Source: Roridomyces roridus (taxonomy: Eukaryota > Basidiomycota > Agaricomycetes > Agaricales > Mycenaceae). Taken from it: DNA of 64,000 bases. Location of the stretch: NCBI GenBank assembly GCA_029378245.1, contig JARKIF010000008.1, positions 124,001-188,000 on the forward strand, read 5' to 3'. Below are positions 36,137 to 48,535 of the stretch, one piece after another. Every line of letters starts with the position of its first letter. Position 1 is the first letter of the stretch. The translations under genes were made by a program, and so were the position numbers. The notes below the pieces were generated by a model. The model was given only the letters and a program-made list of their open reading frames with translations. It did no database searches and was not told where the DNA came from.

Positions 36137-36987
36137 TTACGGCAAAGTGACACTGCCGCCTGCATCTAGAAGGATTTGAAGCAGCACGGTGCCCTGCAAA
36201 CAAGCCGTCAGCGGGTACGCGATACGAAAAAGGGAATAGAGCGCACATTCGCCTGGACCGCCACTTGTTGCACCGTGCCGTATTTTGTGCTGCCCGAGCC
36301 ATCCCAGTAGAAAACACGTTCTCCACGCTGATGAACGATGAGGACAGGCGTCGGGAGCGTCGGGAGCGCTAGTACGAACCGTAAAGCCAGAGTTCATAGG
36401 TCAAAAGAGTAGGATCGAAGCTGCAGTTGCAGCGGGGTGGGAGTACGTTGCTGCTCGGTACGTAGAGCCTCAAAGACCATTCCTTGTTGCAAGTCGCTGG
36501 TTTTATAAGGCTGCAGCACGAGCCATACAGGGAAAATATCCAGACTGGTAGATCGTAGCGGCTGAGAAAGGTGGGTGCCCTGTGCGATTCGGTGATAGGA
36601 AATTGTGGAACCAGAACCCGAGAGACAGCAGATCTCGCTTCGCTTCATGAGAAGGCGAGACTTTTCGCACAGAAAGAGTGGCTGGGGAAGAAGCACGGCC
36701 TGCGTATAATTAAAGGGCCCGATGCAGCAGCGAGAGTCTTCTTCCCAAAGAGCTGATGCGCGAGGCAAACATGCATAGACCAACCGATCGCTTGAGGAGA
36801 TGTGAATGTGAAGACGAACGGGTGAATGAAATCAGAGGGTCACAGATAGTGGTCCAAGAAGGACGCCAGTGAACACGAGTTGATCCCAAACGGCGGAATT
36901 TGTGGATCGGTAGGGGCAAAGCTGGGCCGCCGCCGGGGCAAGGAAACAGGCCTCGTCGATCGCTTGCTGCCTAGGCCTAGACTTCAT
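36137..36987 (-). CDS. Hypothetical protein, possibly broken
   Basis: The reading starts at the ATG at 36987 (MKSRPRQQAIDEACF) and runs through VWDQLVFTGVLLGPLSVTL to an in-frame TGA near 36829. The same frame continues as SPVRLHIHISSSDRLVYACL, then FNYTQAVLLPQPLFLCEKSR and FPVWLVLQPYKTSDLQQGMV. A frame change near 36390 leads to LIVHQRGERVFYWDGSGSTK and YGTVQQVAVQAN. A GT...AG intron (about 36259-36206) joins this to GTVLLQILLDAGGSVTLP and a stop at 36137. The second half reads like a real protein of beta type. The in-frame stop could be a missed intron or an error. I do not recognise a family. Confidence 0.38.
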
Positions 36988-37082
36988 GTTCAGAGAGCTT
37001 GAGAACTCGTCTCCGAGGCCGAAAGAGAGAGTCAGCTGCCGAGAGAATATGAGCGTTTCACGCTGAAAGTGTGGCGGCCAAT

Positions 37083-37138
37083 GGTGGAAGCAAGAGGTCC
37101 AGTGGCACCCGGTGGAAGCAAGAGGTCCAGTGGACCCC
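37083..37138. repeat. 28-bp tandem duplication upstream of LST8
   Basis: Two adjacent 28-base units starting GGTGGAAGCAAGAGGTCCAG (37083-37110 and 37111-37138) differ only in their last few bases. They lie 45-100 bases upstream of the LST8 start codon. They could be a recent slippage duplication or a duplicated promoter element. Confidence 0.85.
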
Positions 37139-37182
37139 GGCCGAACTTTTGATCCGTAGCGTTCACACCTCTGCTTTCATCC

Positions 37183-38713
37183 AATGCCTGCACCGACAGC
37201 ACAATCCAAAGCGGCCCCTGATACCATGGCTGTTGTCCTAGGTCGGCCTACTATTCCTCAACGAATGGAGCGTGCTTGACTCACCATTCAGTTACCGGCT
37301 CATACGACCATGAAATACGGTTTTGGGAAGCTTGGAGTGGTATATGCTCACGGACAATTGCCCGAACGGGAGAAGCTGGGGTGAGTATGATATCGAAAGT
37401 CGCGTCGTGCAAACCGAAACCAGTGGATAGCAAGTAAATCGACTCGCAATCTCGCCAGAGTAAGTGCCGCGGCGTGTCTATAGCCGTCTCATCTCAGATT
37501 TCAAACAGCAAACGACTCCTTGCCGCTGCCATTCACAAGAAAGTGAATATCTACGAAATTGGAAGCGCGTCCTCCGATCCTGTGTGTGTCCAGATATACC
37601 TGCGCCAACTTACTACTCACCGAGAATAGATCATGACTTTTGAAGGCCATACCCTCAATGTACATCCTGTCTCGTTTCATAGCGAAGGCAAATGGCTTGT
37701 AACAGGCAGCGAGGATGGGACCATCAAAATTTGGGATCTACGGTACGCCTCTCCTCGGCCTACCGCTGCTCGTTCATATATATTCATCTATCCTGGTCTG
37801 CAGCGGGAATAACTCACACTTGCATAGAACGTATGATAATACTGCTCCAGGTATTGCATTTGTGTTCGATTTGTATGCATATCTTACGCGTAACAGTCAA
37901 TGACGTGTGCGTCCATCCTAACCAGGGAGAACTCATCTCCTGCGATCAAGCGGGCAGTATCAAGCAGTGGGATTTGTCGGAGAATATCTGTTCCCATGAA
38001 CTTGTGAGCCGCGGCTATTTTTCCCTGCCTCAAGATGTTTATCATGCGCAAAGACTCCCGTCGCGGATGTACCTATTCGATCCGTGAGTCTTGCAGCCGA
38101 CGGATCGTTTCTCGTAGCGGGAAACAACAAGGTATGTCCGATGTCTGTCGCTCCAACACCGCGCTTACGACTTGCAGGGGAAATGCTATGTCTGGAAGGT
38201 GAACGATGAAAACAGCGGTCTGCCACGCTTCCAGGCGGTGACAAGGTTCCACGCGCACAACAAGTATTTGACGCGATGCTTGTTGAGCCCAGATGCCAAG
38301 TGAGGGGCCTCATGCACGCCTCATTGAACCGAGACTCATTTTGCCTCAGGTATCTGGCTACATGCTCCGCGGACACGACTGTCAAAATATGGTCCATCTC
38401 CCAAAACTACGAATTCAAACAGGAGAAGGTGCTTGTGGGTCACCAACGTTGGGTCTGGGACTGTGCGTTTAGTGCAGACTCTGCATATTTGGTGACCGGT
38501 GTGTGGTGTCGTCTGTTCAGGACACATTGCTGATCTCGTCGGTGTCCCAGCCTCGTCCGACCATACAGCGCGTCTCTGGGAAATGGCATCGGGTGAAACT
38601 GTACGACAATACAACGGACACCATAAAGGTGGGATGGTTTATGCCTACCATTTTCGTAGCGTTCATGCTTTGCAGCCGCTGTGTGTTGCGCACTTCACGA
38701 TGGGGCGAGCTGA
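37183..38713 (+). CDS. LST8: LST8, WD40 subunit of TOR complexes
   Basis: LST8 is the small seven-bladed WD40 protein that binds the TOR kinase domain in TORC1 and TORC2. The ATG at 37183 gives [19 protein letters not shown], and a second ATG at 37225 is also in frame. About eleven short introns join one clean frame: [83 protein letters not shown], a 23-base exon [112 protein letters not shown] and the end [12 protein letters not shown]. Length and repeat order match yeast and human LST8. No indel is needed. It stands 289 bases upstream of GLT1 on the same strand. Confidence 0.93.
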
Positions 38714-39002
38714 AACGTAATGATTTGCCTTCCGCGCGATGTATATTTGGGATATGGGCAAGCTAATCAGTGGCAGTACTCAGCGAGGATTCACCCAACT
38801 CCGCGACGGTTTGGCGACGGTGTACAGTAGAATGTTGTTTGTATCATTGTTTGGTCGGTCCGACTCCCGTCGGGATTATCGGATCTGCTGTCAACGCCAC
38901 CACCCGGTTGCCGAAGGCCAATCGGAAGGACTGTATAATAAGATCAAAGTTCGTATTTGTGCTATCGGTTCTTCCTTCCGCCCTCCATCCACCTGGTTTT
39001 TC

Positions 39003-42000
39003 ATGGCCAGCGTCCAGCATGAGTTGCCTCTAGTTGAAGATACCGCCTCCCCAGGAACAGATCCAAAGCTTTAATGCAATCCAACGTGACCCCGAGTCAT
39101 GGGCTGGCGCTCTTCCCGCCAACCAGGGTTTGTATCTGAACGAGAACGAAAAAGACTCGTGTGGTGTCGGCTTCATCTGTCATGTCAAGGGCAGCCCAAA
39201 CCACAAGATCGTCTCTGACGCCCGTCAGCTTCTCTGCGCAATGACCCACAGAGGAGCCACTGGCGCAGACAGCCGCGACGGCGACGGGGCTGGAGTCATG
39301 ACAGCTATCCCCCATGCGTTCTTCAAGCGAGAGGCTGAAAGGGACCTCGGATGCACGCTCCCAGAGCCTGGCGAGTACGCCGCCGGCAATCTCTTCTTCA
39401 AGCCCAACGACCCGGTTCAACTCCAGAGCTACCAGGGCGTCTTTACCAAAATCGCCGCTGACCTAGGCCTCCGCGTCCTCGGGTGGAGACAAGTCCCAAC
39501 CGATGGCTCCATTCTCGGTCCAGCTGCGTCCAGCAAGGAGCCCGCCATTTACCAGCCTTTCGTCGTGCTCAGATCACACTACGGCGACGGAACTTCCTGC
39601 CAAGGCACCTCCCTTGATGCCAACTACTTTGAACGCCAGCTCTATGTCCTCCGCAAGCACGCAACTCACAGCATGTTGGTCCTTCTTGCTCTCTAACGTT
39701 TTCGATCCGAGCTCAATGTCTTGTATTTGTTAAAAAAGTACCCTCGCGAAAGGATTTTACGTTTGCTCCCTGTCGAGCAAGAGTATTGTTTACAAGGGCC
39801 AGCTTACCCCGCCCCAAGTATACAATTACTACCACGATCTCAATCATGTCCTGTACCAATCCCACTTCACTTTGGTCCACTCTCGTTTCTCCACCAATAC
39901 ATTCCCCAGTTGGGACCGGGCCCAGCCCATGAGATGGGTTGCTCACAACGGTTCGTTCCCTTATCATGTTCCTACCCGTTATCAATCAATTGACCAGGCG
40001 AGATAAACACCGTCCGTGGGAACAAGAACTGGATGCGCGCACGAGAGGGCGTCCTCGCCTCCAAGCACTTTGGCGATCAACTCGACCTCCTCTACCCCAT
40101 CATCGAGACCGGTGGCTCCGACTCGGCAGCGTTGGACAATGTCCTTGAGCTTCTTGTCGTCAATGGCGTCGTCACCTTGCCCGAAGCCGTGATGATGTTG
40201 ATCCCCGAGGCTTGGCAGGGGAACGAGAATATGGAGCCGGAAAAGAGAGCGTTCTACAACTGGGCTGCTTGCCTTCAGGAGCCTTGGGATGGTCCTGCCC
40301 TTTTCGCGTTCAGTGATGGCCGGTACTGTGGTGCCAATCTCGACCGAAACGGTTTACGGCCCTGCCGATATATCGTGACCTAGCGAGGACATCATGATCT
40401 GCGCCTCAGAGGTTGGTGTCGTGCATGTTCCTCCGGAGAAGGTTGTGCAGAAAGGGGCGGCTCAAGCCTGGTCGCATGCTTTTGGTGGATACGCTCGAGG
40501 GGAGAATTGTGGATGACAAGGAGCTGAAGCGTTCGACCGCTTCCAAGCAGAACTTTGCCTCGTGGATCGAGGCTCACATCCTGCATGTCCCCAATATCGT
40601 CAAGCGTGTCAAGCGGAACCCCAGCCTTCGCCTCGAAGCTGTCCTCGACGACTTCACTCTGAGCACAGATCCCAAGTTGCTGGCGTTCGGATTCACCGTC
40701 GAACAGCTCAACCTTCTTGTCCTGCCCATGGTTTCTGATGGCAAGGAAGCCCTTGGCTCCATGGGTAACGACGCTCCTCTCGCAGCTATGGCTACCCAGC
40801 CTCGCATCATCTACGACTACTTCCGTCAACTTTTCGCCCAAGTCACCAACCCGCCGATTGACCCCATCCGAGAGAACATTGTCATGTCGTTGGAGGCGTT
40901 TGTGGGGCCTGAGGGTAACTTGCTCGAGATGAAGCCGGAGCAGTGCCACCGTATCCTTCTGCCTTCCCCTCTCATTTCTATCGAGGAGATGAACGCGATG
41001 AAGAACCTCAAAGTCGCCTACGACAGTTGGCCGTCGCGCACCATCGACATCACTTTCCCCAAGGAAGAGGGTCTGCCGGGTTACCAACTCGCCCTCGAGC
41101 GTGTCTGCAGCCGAGGCGACGCAGGCTATTGACGATGGCATCAAGGTTGTCATTCTGTCCGATCGCGCTACTGGACCGTCACGTGTCCCCTTGTCGGCTT
41201 TGGCGGCTTGTGGTGGCGTCCACCACTATCTCGTCATGCAAAAGCAGCGGGCCAAGATCGCGCTCATGATTGAGACTGCAGAGGCTCGCGAAGTCCACCA
41301 TCTCTGTGTGCTGGTCGGCTATGGTGCTGACGCCATCTGCCCGTGGCTGATGATGGAGACCATCCTCAAAATTGCGCGGGAGAAACTGTATGCTCATTCT
41401 CATTCTATGTTCCTACTTTCTCACCTCTTTTTCCAGCGTCAAAGGCCAATCAGACGGCAGATGAACTCATTGCAAACTATCGCCATTCTATCGACAACGG
41501 GATTCTCAAAGTCATGTCCAAGATGGGGATTTCCACCCTCAGTCGTACAAAGGAGCCCAGATCTTCGAAATCTTGGTCTCCACAGCGAAGTTGTCGACCG
41601 CTGTTTCATCGGGACTGCTAGTCGTGTGCAGGGCGCTACATTTGATTTGCTCGCCATGGACGCGTTTGAACTGCATGAGCGCGGTTGGCCCTCCCGCGAA
41701 ACCATCCTTCCTCCTGGAATGCCGGAATCCGGAGAATACCACTGGCGTGACGGTGGCGAGGCGCATATCAACGATCCCGTTGGCATTGCCAACCTGCAGG
41801 ACGCGGTGAGGGAGAAGAACCAGATCGCATATGATGCCTACTCTCGCAACGCCAACGAACAGACCAAGAGTGTTCAGCTCCGTGGGCTTTTAGAGTTCCG
41901 GTATGAGAACGCCACGGCCATCCCGATCGAGCAGGTGGAGCCCTGGAACGAAATTGTGCGGCGGTTCGTCACCGGCGCCATGTCGTATGGGTCGATTTCT

Positions 42001-45000
42001 ATGGAGGCCCATTCTACGCTTGCTGTTGCTATGAACCGCCTTGGTGGCAAGTCGAATACAGGAGAGGGTGGTGAAGACGCTGAGCGTTCGCTCGTCCTCA
42101 ACAACGGAGACACCATGAGGTCTGCGATCAAGCAGGTTGCTTCTGGGCGTTTCGGTGTGACCTCCAACTATCTCGCTGACGCTGACGAGCTGCAGATCAA
42201 GATGGCTCAAGGTGCCAAACCGGGCGAGGGAGGTGAACTTCCTGGCCACAAGGTCTCCGGTTCCATTGCGAGAACACGTCACTCGACTGCCGGTGTCGGG
42301 CTCATCTCTCCTCCTCCCCATCACGACATCTACTCGATCGAGGACTTGAAGCAGCTCATTTATGACCTCAAGTGCTCGAATCCTCGCGCTCGGGTCTCGG
42401 TAAAGCTTGTTTCCGAAGTGGGTGTCGGTATCGTGGCCAGTGGTGTTGCCAAGGCCAAGGCAGACCACATCTTGATCTCGGGGCATGACGGTGGCACTGG
42501 TGCTTCTCGGTGGACTGGTATCAAGTACGCAGGTCTTCCTTGGGAGTTGGGGCTCGCTGAGACCCATCAAACTCTCGTCCTGAATGATCTTCGCGGCCGG
42601 GTCACGGTCCAGACTGATGGGCAGATCCGAACTGGCCGTGACATTGCCATCGCTTGTCTCCTCGGCGCCGAGGAGTGGGGCTTTGCTACCACGCCTCTGA
42701 TTGCCATGGGTTGCATCATGATGCGCAAATGCCACCGTAAGCCGATCTTTGTCTGAAAGAACTCGTTGTGCTGATTATGTTTTCTAGTGAATACTTGCCC
42801 CGTCGGTATTGCCACGCAGGACCCTCAGCTTCGTGCCAAATTCGCTGGCCAGCCCGAGCAAGTCATTAACTTCTTCTACTACCTTGCCGAAGAGTTGCGC
42901 GGTTACATGGCCAAGCTCGGATTCCGTACAATAAACGAGATGGTCGGTAGAGCAGACATGCTCAAGGTGGACGAGAAGCTCCGCACCCCCAAGACTGCGC
43001 ATCTCGACTTGTCGGCAGTCCTGAAGCCTGCGTGGCAGATGCGGCCGGGTGCTGCAACGTATCGTGTGCGCCAACAGGACCATAAGCTTTACATTCGGCT
43101 TGACAACAAGTTCATTGACGAGTCCGAGCCCGCGCTCACTAGCGGGCTTCCTGTCCGAATCGACTGCGATGTGACCAATACCGACCGCGCCCTGGGCACT
43201 TCCTTGTCTTACCGCCTTTCCAAGCTATACGGCGAAGAGGGGCTTCCCAGAGACACCATCCGGATTCGCATGAAAGGTTCCGCTGGACAGTCGTTGGGCG
43301 CGTTCCTCGCGCCCGGTATCACCATTGAACTCGAGGGTGATGCTAACGATTATGTCGGAAAGGGTCTGTCTGGAGGGCGCCTCATTGTCTATCCGCCGAA
43401 ACAGTCGACTTTCAAGGCGGAAGAGAACGTTATCATCGGAAACGTCTGTCTTTACGGCGCGACTTCCGGAGAGGCGTTCATCCGTGGTATCGCGGCGGAG
43501 CGATTTGCTGTTAGGAACTCTGGTGCGAATGCTGTGGTCGAGGGCACGGGTGATCATGGATGCGAGTACATGACTGGCGGTCGTGTCGTCGTCCTTGGAA
43601 CCACTGGCCGCAACTTTGCCGCAGGAATGAGTGGCGGGATTGCATATGTTTTGGACACCGCGCATACGTTTGCGTCCAAGGTCAACATGGAAATGGTCGA
43701 GTTGGGCAAAGTTACGGATCCCCGCGAGATCGCTGCTCTCCGCAGTCTCATCGAGGACCACCGGCACTTTACTGGCTCTGAAGTCGCTGACCGTGTTCTC
43801 CACGACTTCCACCACCTTCTCCCTCTCTTCGTTCGCGTGATGCCTTCTGATTACAAGAAAGTATTGGACGAACAAGCGGCTAGAGAAAAGGAAGAAAAAT
43901 CGCGCCAGAGCGTCATCGACCTTGTTCCTTCGCGTACCGCAAGCCAGGTGGATCTTGCATCCGAGGGGCTGGAGAACATCCTTCTCCCTAGACCCTCACT
44001 CTCTGCTCCTACGACTCCCGCGGGTTCCTTTGCTCGTACCCGGCACGAGCCCTCTGTGGTGGATATGGAAGACTCTCTCGTGGACGATTCGACCACTAAA
44101 CAGCGCCTCAACAAGCTGGACAAGACTCGAGGGTTCATGAAGTACAAGCGCCTTGGCGAGGCCTACCGCCCTCCCCGCAAGCGTGTCAAGGACTGGAAGG
44201 AAATCTCGTCGCGTCTGACTGAAAGTGAGCTCAAGTACCAGTCCGCTCGGTGCATGGACTGCGGCGTTCCTTTCTGTCAATCCGACTCGGGTTGTCCGAT
44301 CTCCAATGTTATTCCCAAGTGGAACGATCTCGTCTTCAAAGGGCAATGGCACGATGCGCTGAATCGTCTCCTCCTCACCAACAACTTCCCAGAGTTCACT
44401 GGGCGTGTCTGCCCTGCTCCTTGTGAGGGTGCTTGTGTGTTGGGAATCAACGAGCAGCCTGTCGGCATCAAGAGCATCGAGTGCGCCATTATTGACAAGG
44501 TTCGTCTTTTTTGTGATCGTACAAAAAACCAGTTCCTCATTTTGTGCAGGGCTTCGAGATGGGATGGATGGCTCCCAATCCTCCTTCTTTCCGGACTGGC
44601 AAGAGTGTCGCGATAATCGGTTCCGGACCTGCCGGACTTGCCTGCGCTGACCAGCTGAACAAGGCGGGCCATTTGGTGACCGTGTACGATCGTAATGACC
44701 GTATGGGTGGGCTTTTGATGTACGGAATTCCCAAGTAAGCATTCTGTTTTTCTTCATCCGGCCGAGAACTGACGTCTTGTAGCATGAAGCTGGACAAGAC
44801 TGTCGTCCAACGTCGCCTCGACTTGATGGCTGCAGAGGGCGTCACCTTTGTTCCCAACGCCAATGTCGGTGTTGACGTCGACGTGGCTCAACTGCACGCA
44901 GGAAAACGACGCGGTCGTGGTCTGCACTGGCGCAACCTGGCCACGTGATCTGAAAATCCCCAACCGCGATGTCGAGGGCATTCACTTTGCGATGGAGTTT

Positions 45001-45861
45001 TTGCAAATGAACACCAAGTCGCTTCTCGACTCCGAGCTGCAAAACTGGCAACTACATCAACGCCAAAGGCAAGGATGTCATTGTCATCGGCGGTGGTGAT
45101 ACCGGCAATGACTTGCATCGGCACTTCGATGAGGCACGGGGCCAAGTCCGTCACCAACTTTGAGCTCCTCCCTCAGCCGCCTTCTGCCCGCGGAAGGGAT
45201 AATCCCATGGCCACAGTGGCCCCGTATCTTCCGTACTGACTACGGCCACACCGAGGTGGCGGCACACTTCGGCACGGGTAGGTTACTTTCTTCGCATCTT
45301 GGATATGTCTGATCCGTTGACAGACCCTCGGGAGTATTGCATCTCCACCAAGGACTTTGTGGTCGACGACCAAGGCAAACTCAAGGGGCTCAACACTGTC
45401 CGCGTCGAGTGGACCAAGGACAGCTGGTGGGCGGTGGAAGATGGAGGAAGTTCCTGGGTCGCAAAAGTTCTTCCCCGCTCAACTCGTCTTCCTTGCGCTT
45501 GGGTTCTTGGGACCCCAGGTTGAGGTCATCAAGGCGCTCGGAGTCAAGCAAGATGCGCGTTCCAACATCCAGACGCCCAACAAGAAATACAGCACCAATG
45601 TGGAAGGTGTCTTTGCTGCTGGCGATTGCCGTCGGGGCCAGTCGCTCATTGTATGGGGAATCAACGAGGGACGCGGTGCTGCGGCAGAGGTAGACGCCTG
45701 GCTGTCCTCTGGCGGCACCAGGTTGCCTGCTGCGGGTGGGATCAAAACCAGAGTCAGTTTCTTCCCGCTCGTTCACCCCTTTTTCATCGCTGATCTTTAT
45801 TTTCCAGACGTTTGTTGCACCCCCGAGCAGTGTAAGCTCCGTGGTTGAGGTCTCTGCGTAA
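39003..45861 (+). CDS. GLT1: NADH-dependent glutamate synthase (GOGAT)
   Basis: This large iron-sulphur flavoprotein makes glutamate from glutamine and 2-oxoglutarate. The probable start is the ATG at 39003, with a 43-base intron to 39054. The mature glutaminase starts at the Cys of DSCGVGF, followed by [11 protein letters not shown]. Introns 39675-39738 and 39951-39997 give [20 protein letters not shown]. The FMN/FeS synthase domain shows [40 protein letters not shown] and ADHILISG. The glutamate-synthase C domain is [16 protein letters not shown]. The beta-type part has [45 protein letters not shown] and [15 protein letters not shown]; stop at 45859-45861. Extra bases break the frame near 40381, 40457, 41109, 41444, 44901, 45046, 45113, 45207 and 45425. 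Bases are missing near 41540 and 41575. Segments 41.6-44.8 kb are clean. Confidence 0.93.
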
Positions 45862-45949
45862 TCTAGTCTGTTCTGTATGTACAAAAACTTAGAGAATGTC
45901 TATCACATGTGTACAATGGCTGAGCGGTTTTATTTCTCGAGTTGAGGGT

Positions 45950-47662
45950 TTATTGGCGCCACGGCAGTAGGCCGTCGAGCATGCTACGTTCTACGATATC
46001 TTTACTCCTCCCTCTAATTGCCCATATCCCCCAGTTGGCCTTGATCATGACTCGGGGATCGAAATCCGCAATCTCCCACTTTTCGCTCCCAAAGGTGTTT
46101 GGGCCAGGGGTGACGACCCACTCAAACTTGCCCGCAACATCGGGTGCTTCCGAGAGAGACTTGACGTCCCGTTCCACGTCCTGGGGCGAGAAACCGGTTA
46201 CGAAGATGGGGCACCGGGATTCGAGCAGCGCAGGCAGCACCGGACCCCATTCTGTTGGAGATACGATTTGCAGGAAGCGGTGTCACGCCGTCTTCCGCGA
46301 ACGATCGTTCAGAGGGGAATCCAAAGCCGGGGGAGAAGAAAAAGAAGACGTCGCTGTATGGATCCAGCGTTTCGGAAAAGTGGTGGTGGAACATCAATGT
46401 AGTTATTAGTGCGAAGGCCGGTTATTGTCAATTCCTTGGTGAAGGGTAGTAGTGTAGGACGGGACACCGTATCGGCCGATGGCATTCCTCGTGTACTTTT
46501 GGCGCGCAATGTCCACCGGGGCCGGCGGCTTGTAAATATTCGGAAGATACTCTGCCCGGTTCTGGAGCTCTGTAATATAAGGTACTTTTGCCGGGACGGA
46601 GGCCTCGGGAGCCTGGGGCGCAGATGCATCGGAGGATGACTGTGGCGGCACTGCCGAAGCTTCTGGCTTGACCTGTTTGGGCGCCTCTGGTTTCGGTAAT
46701 GAGACTTGAGGACCGATGAAAAAGATATGCAGCTGAGCTGCCGGGAACAGCAGGCACAACTGCTCCCAGACGTTTACGGGCAGGGAGGACTCGGCGCGGG
46801 CGCCAAGGATAAAGACCCTCACTTGGGGTTTCCCGACCTGCTGCTCTGACGTCTCGGGTGCTCCTAGCGGAGGATGCAGAGTAGACCGTAGTGCTTTGAA
46901 ACTCGATCAGTCAAAGGGAAGATGGACAAGGGACTAACACACACCCGCTAATGAACGACTCCCTTCAGGCGTTAGCCGCTGGTTACTGAGCGTCAACGGA
47001 CTCCATTGATGCAGCGCGCCTCCTATCGTGATAGGATAGCTGAGAAGTTTACTAGCGTGTCGACGCGACCGTTCCGTGTCCATGGACATGAAACCGCGGG
47101 TGTACCAGAACACGTCCCAATTCGACAACGATATCGCCTCTTCATATCCATGGGGCCCTGGAGGTAAGGTTAGCGGGGGAAATGCCTGAAGCAAGAAGCG
47201 TTCTACCAGGTAGCTCGAACTCGGTCATTCTACGGCCACTCCGAAGATCGTGCTCATCCTCGTTTGCTTCCCGGAGACGCCTGCAGTAATTTTGATGTTC
47301 TTGGTCCGCTTTCCAGTGCTCCTCCGAGCAATGCGTCGGCCAGCCGCAATCGGGCATTCAAATTTGACATTGAGTGGTTCCGGCTCGGCATGTGGATGGC
47401 CTTGCTCGTGAGACGTGGTGCAGACGGGACAAGGGGCGAGCTTTTGGATGGCCTCGCCGCGGGCGCGTAGCATGGGGAACGGGGACTTTGAAAATGGATG
47501 GAAGAGATTGTCCGCGGTCAACGTCGGGACGGGCTCCGCTGCCTTCGGAGGGGGTTTGCGGAATAAATTGAAAAAATGGCGACGGGAGGAGGGACAGCAA
47601 GGACGAAGGGCGACATGAGCGCGACTGGTCAATCTCTGACGAACCAGAGCAGAGACGGCCAT
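45950..47662 (-). CDS. MSS51: MSS51, mitochondrial COX1 translational activator
   Basis: MSS51 activates translation of COX1 mRNA and assists Cox1 assembly in mitochondria. The ATG at 47662 starts a strong presequence (MAVSALVRQRLTSRAHVALR, then RHFFNLFRKPP). The MYND-type zinc finger region follows: CPVCTTSHEQGH, CPDCGWPTHCSEEHW and HQNYCRRLREANEDEHDL. The C-terminal part has SNWDVFWYTRGFMSMD, KLLSYPITIGGALHQWSPL, RVFILGARAESSLP, FHHHFSETLDPYSDVFFFFS and CPIFVTGFSPQDVERDVKSL, and ends WGIWAIRGR. The stop is at 45950. The frame is kept only if extra bases near 46437 and 46395 (and one more near 46265) are skipped. Domain order and length fit the family. The start codon is 29 bases from the divergent HIS3 start. 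Confidence 0.88.
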
Positions 47663-47691
47663 GAAGCGCGTACTTGACTCTTATTTGGCTC

Positions 47692-48497
47692 ATGGCTGCC
47701 CGACAAGCGACAATCTCTCGACAGACGAGCGAGACTCAGGTCGACGTGACCCTCAACCTCGACTGCGCTCCAGGCTCTGGCGTCACCCAGACAATAGATG
47801 TCTCCACTGGAATCGGTTTTCTGGACCATGTACGTGCAACAAGGACCAGAATATGACCGATATTGAGTCAATGGCTCTTCAAGATGTACACGGCACTGGC
47901 AAAGCACGGCGGCATGTCTCTCACGATGAAATGCAAGGGCGACCTGTGGATCGACGACCACCACACTGCGGATAAGTCTTGAGCACTCTCCCAGCAAAAC
48001 TTTTGGGCCGATCGGTCTACACAGGACAGTGCTATCGCCCTAGGCACCGCGTTCAAACAAGCACTCGGTGAGGTGCGCGGTATCGCTCGCTATGGCACGG
48101 GTTTTGCACCCCTAGACGAAGTCGGTCCATTCCATTCTGCTTTGTTTCGTGCTTCAACTCGGATACCAGGCTCTGTCGCGGGCGGTCATCGACATCTGCT
48201 CTCGGCCATACTGCGTCACAGACCTCGGTCTGAAGCGGGAGAAAATTGGGGATCTGTCCACCGAGATGATCCCTCATATTTTCTACTCGTTTGCTATTGC
48301 GTCGGGAGTAACCCTCCATGTCGATGTTCTGCGTGGCGAAAACGACCACCATCGGTATTTTCTTCTTAACTGTGCAAGCATTGAATCTAAACAACCTCAG
48401 CGCCGAATCCGCGTTCAAGGCGCTTGCCCTGGCCATCCGACAAGCTATCGAGAGAACTGGCGGCACCGACGTGCCCAGCACCAAGGGAGTATTGTAG
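47692..48497 (+). CDS. HIS3: Imidazoleglycerol-phosphate dehydratase
   Basis: HIS3 catalyses the sixth step of histidine synthesis. The ATG at 47692 gives [20 protein letters not shown], the usual fungal N-terminus. Introns near 47830-47883, 47974-48024, 48121-48167 and 48359-48408 join [54 protein letters not shown] and [27 protein letters not shown]. The metal-binding HHTA(E/D)D motif is therefore split by the second intron. That intron has no GT donor where the reading frame needs it: the sequence is GAT then AAGTCT. Two missing bases (GAG|GTAAGT read as GATAAGT) would explain this. All other junctions are canonical. The gene is otherwise complete at normal length and ends 38 bases from the convergent M13 peptidase stop. 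Confidence 0.93.
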
Positions 48498-48535
48498 CGA
48501 AAACGTTTGTGTATAAATTAATAAGATATTTGCTA

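Noticed and set aside
41890..42735. 281-residue frame antisense to GLT1
   Set aside because: It lies wholly opposite highly conserved GLT1 coding sequence and is a codon-bias shadow.
2892..45861. Programmed +1 ribosomal frameshifting as the cause of the breaks
   Set aside because: The break sites share no slippery codon, stop context or downstream structure that I can see, they occur in unrelated genes, and several genes have many; sequence error fits better.
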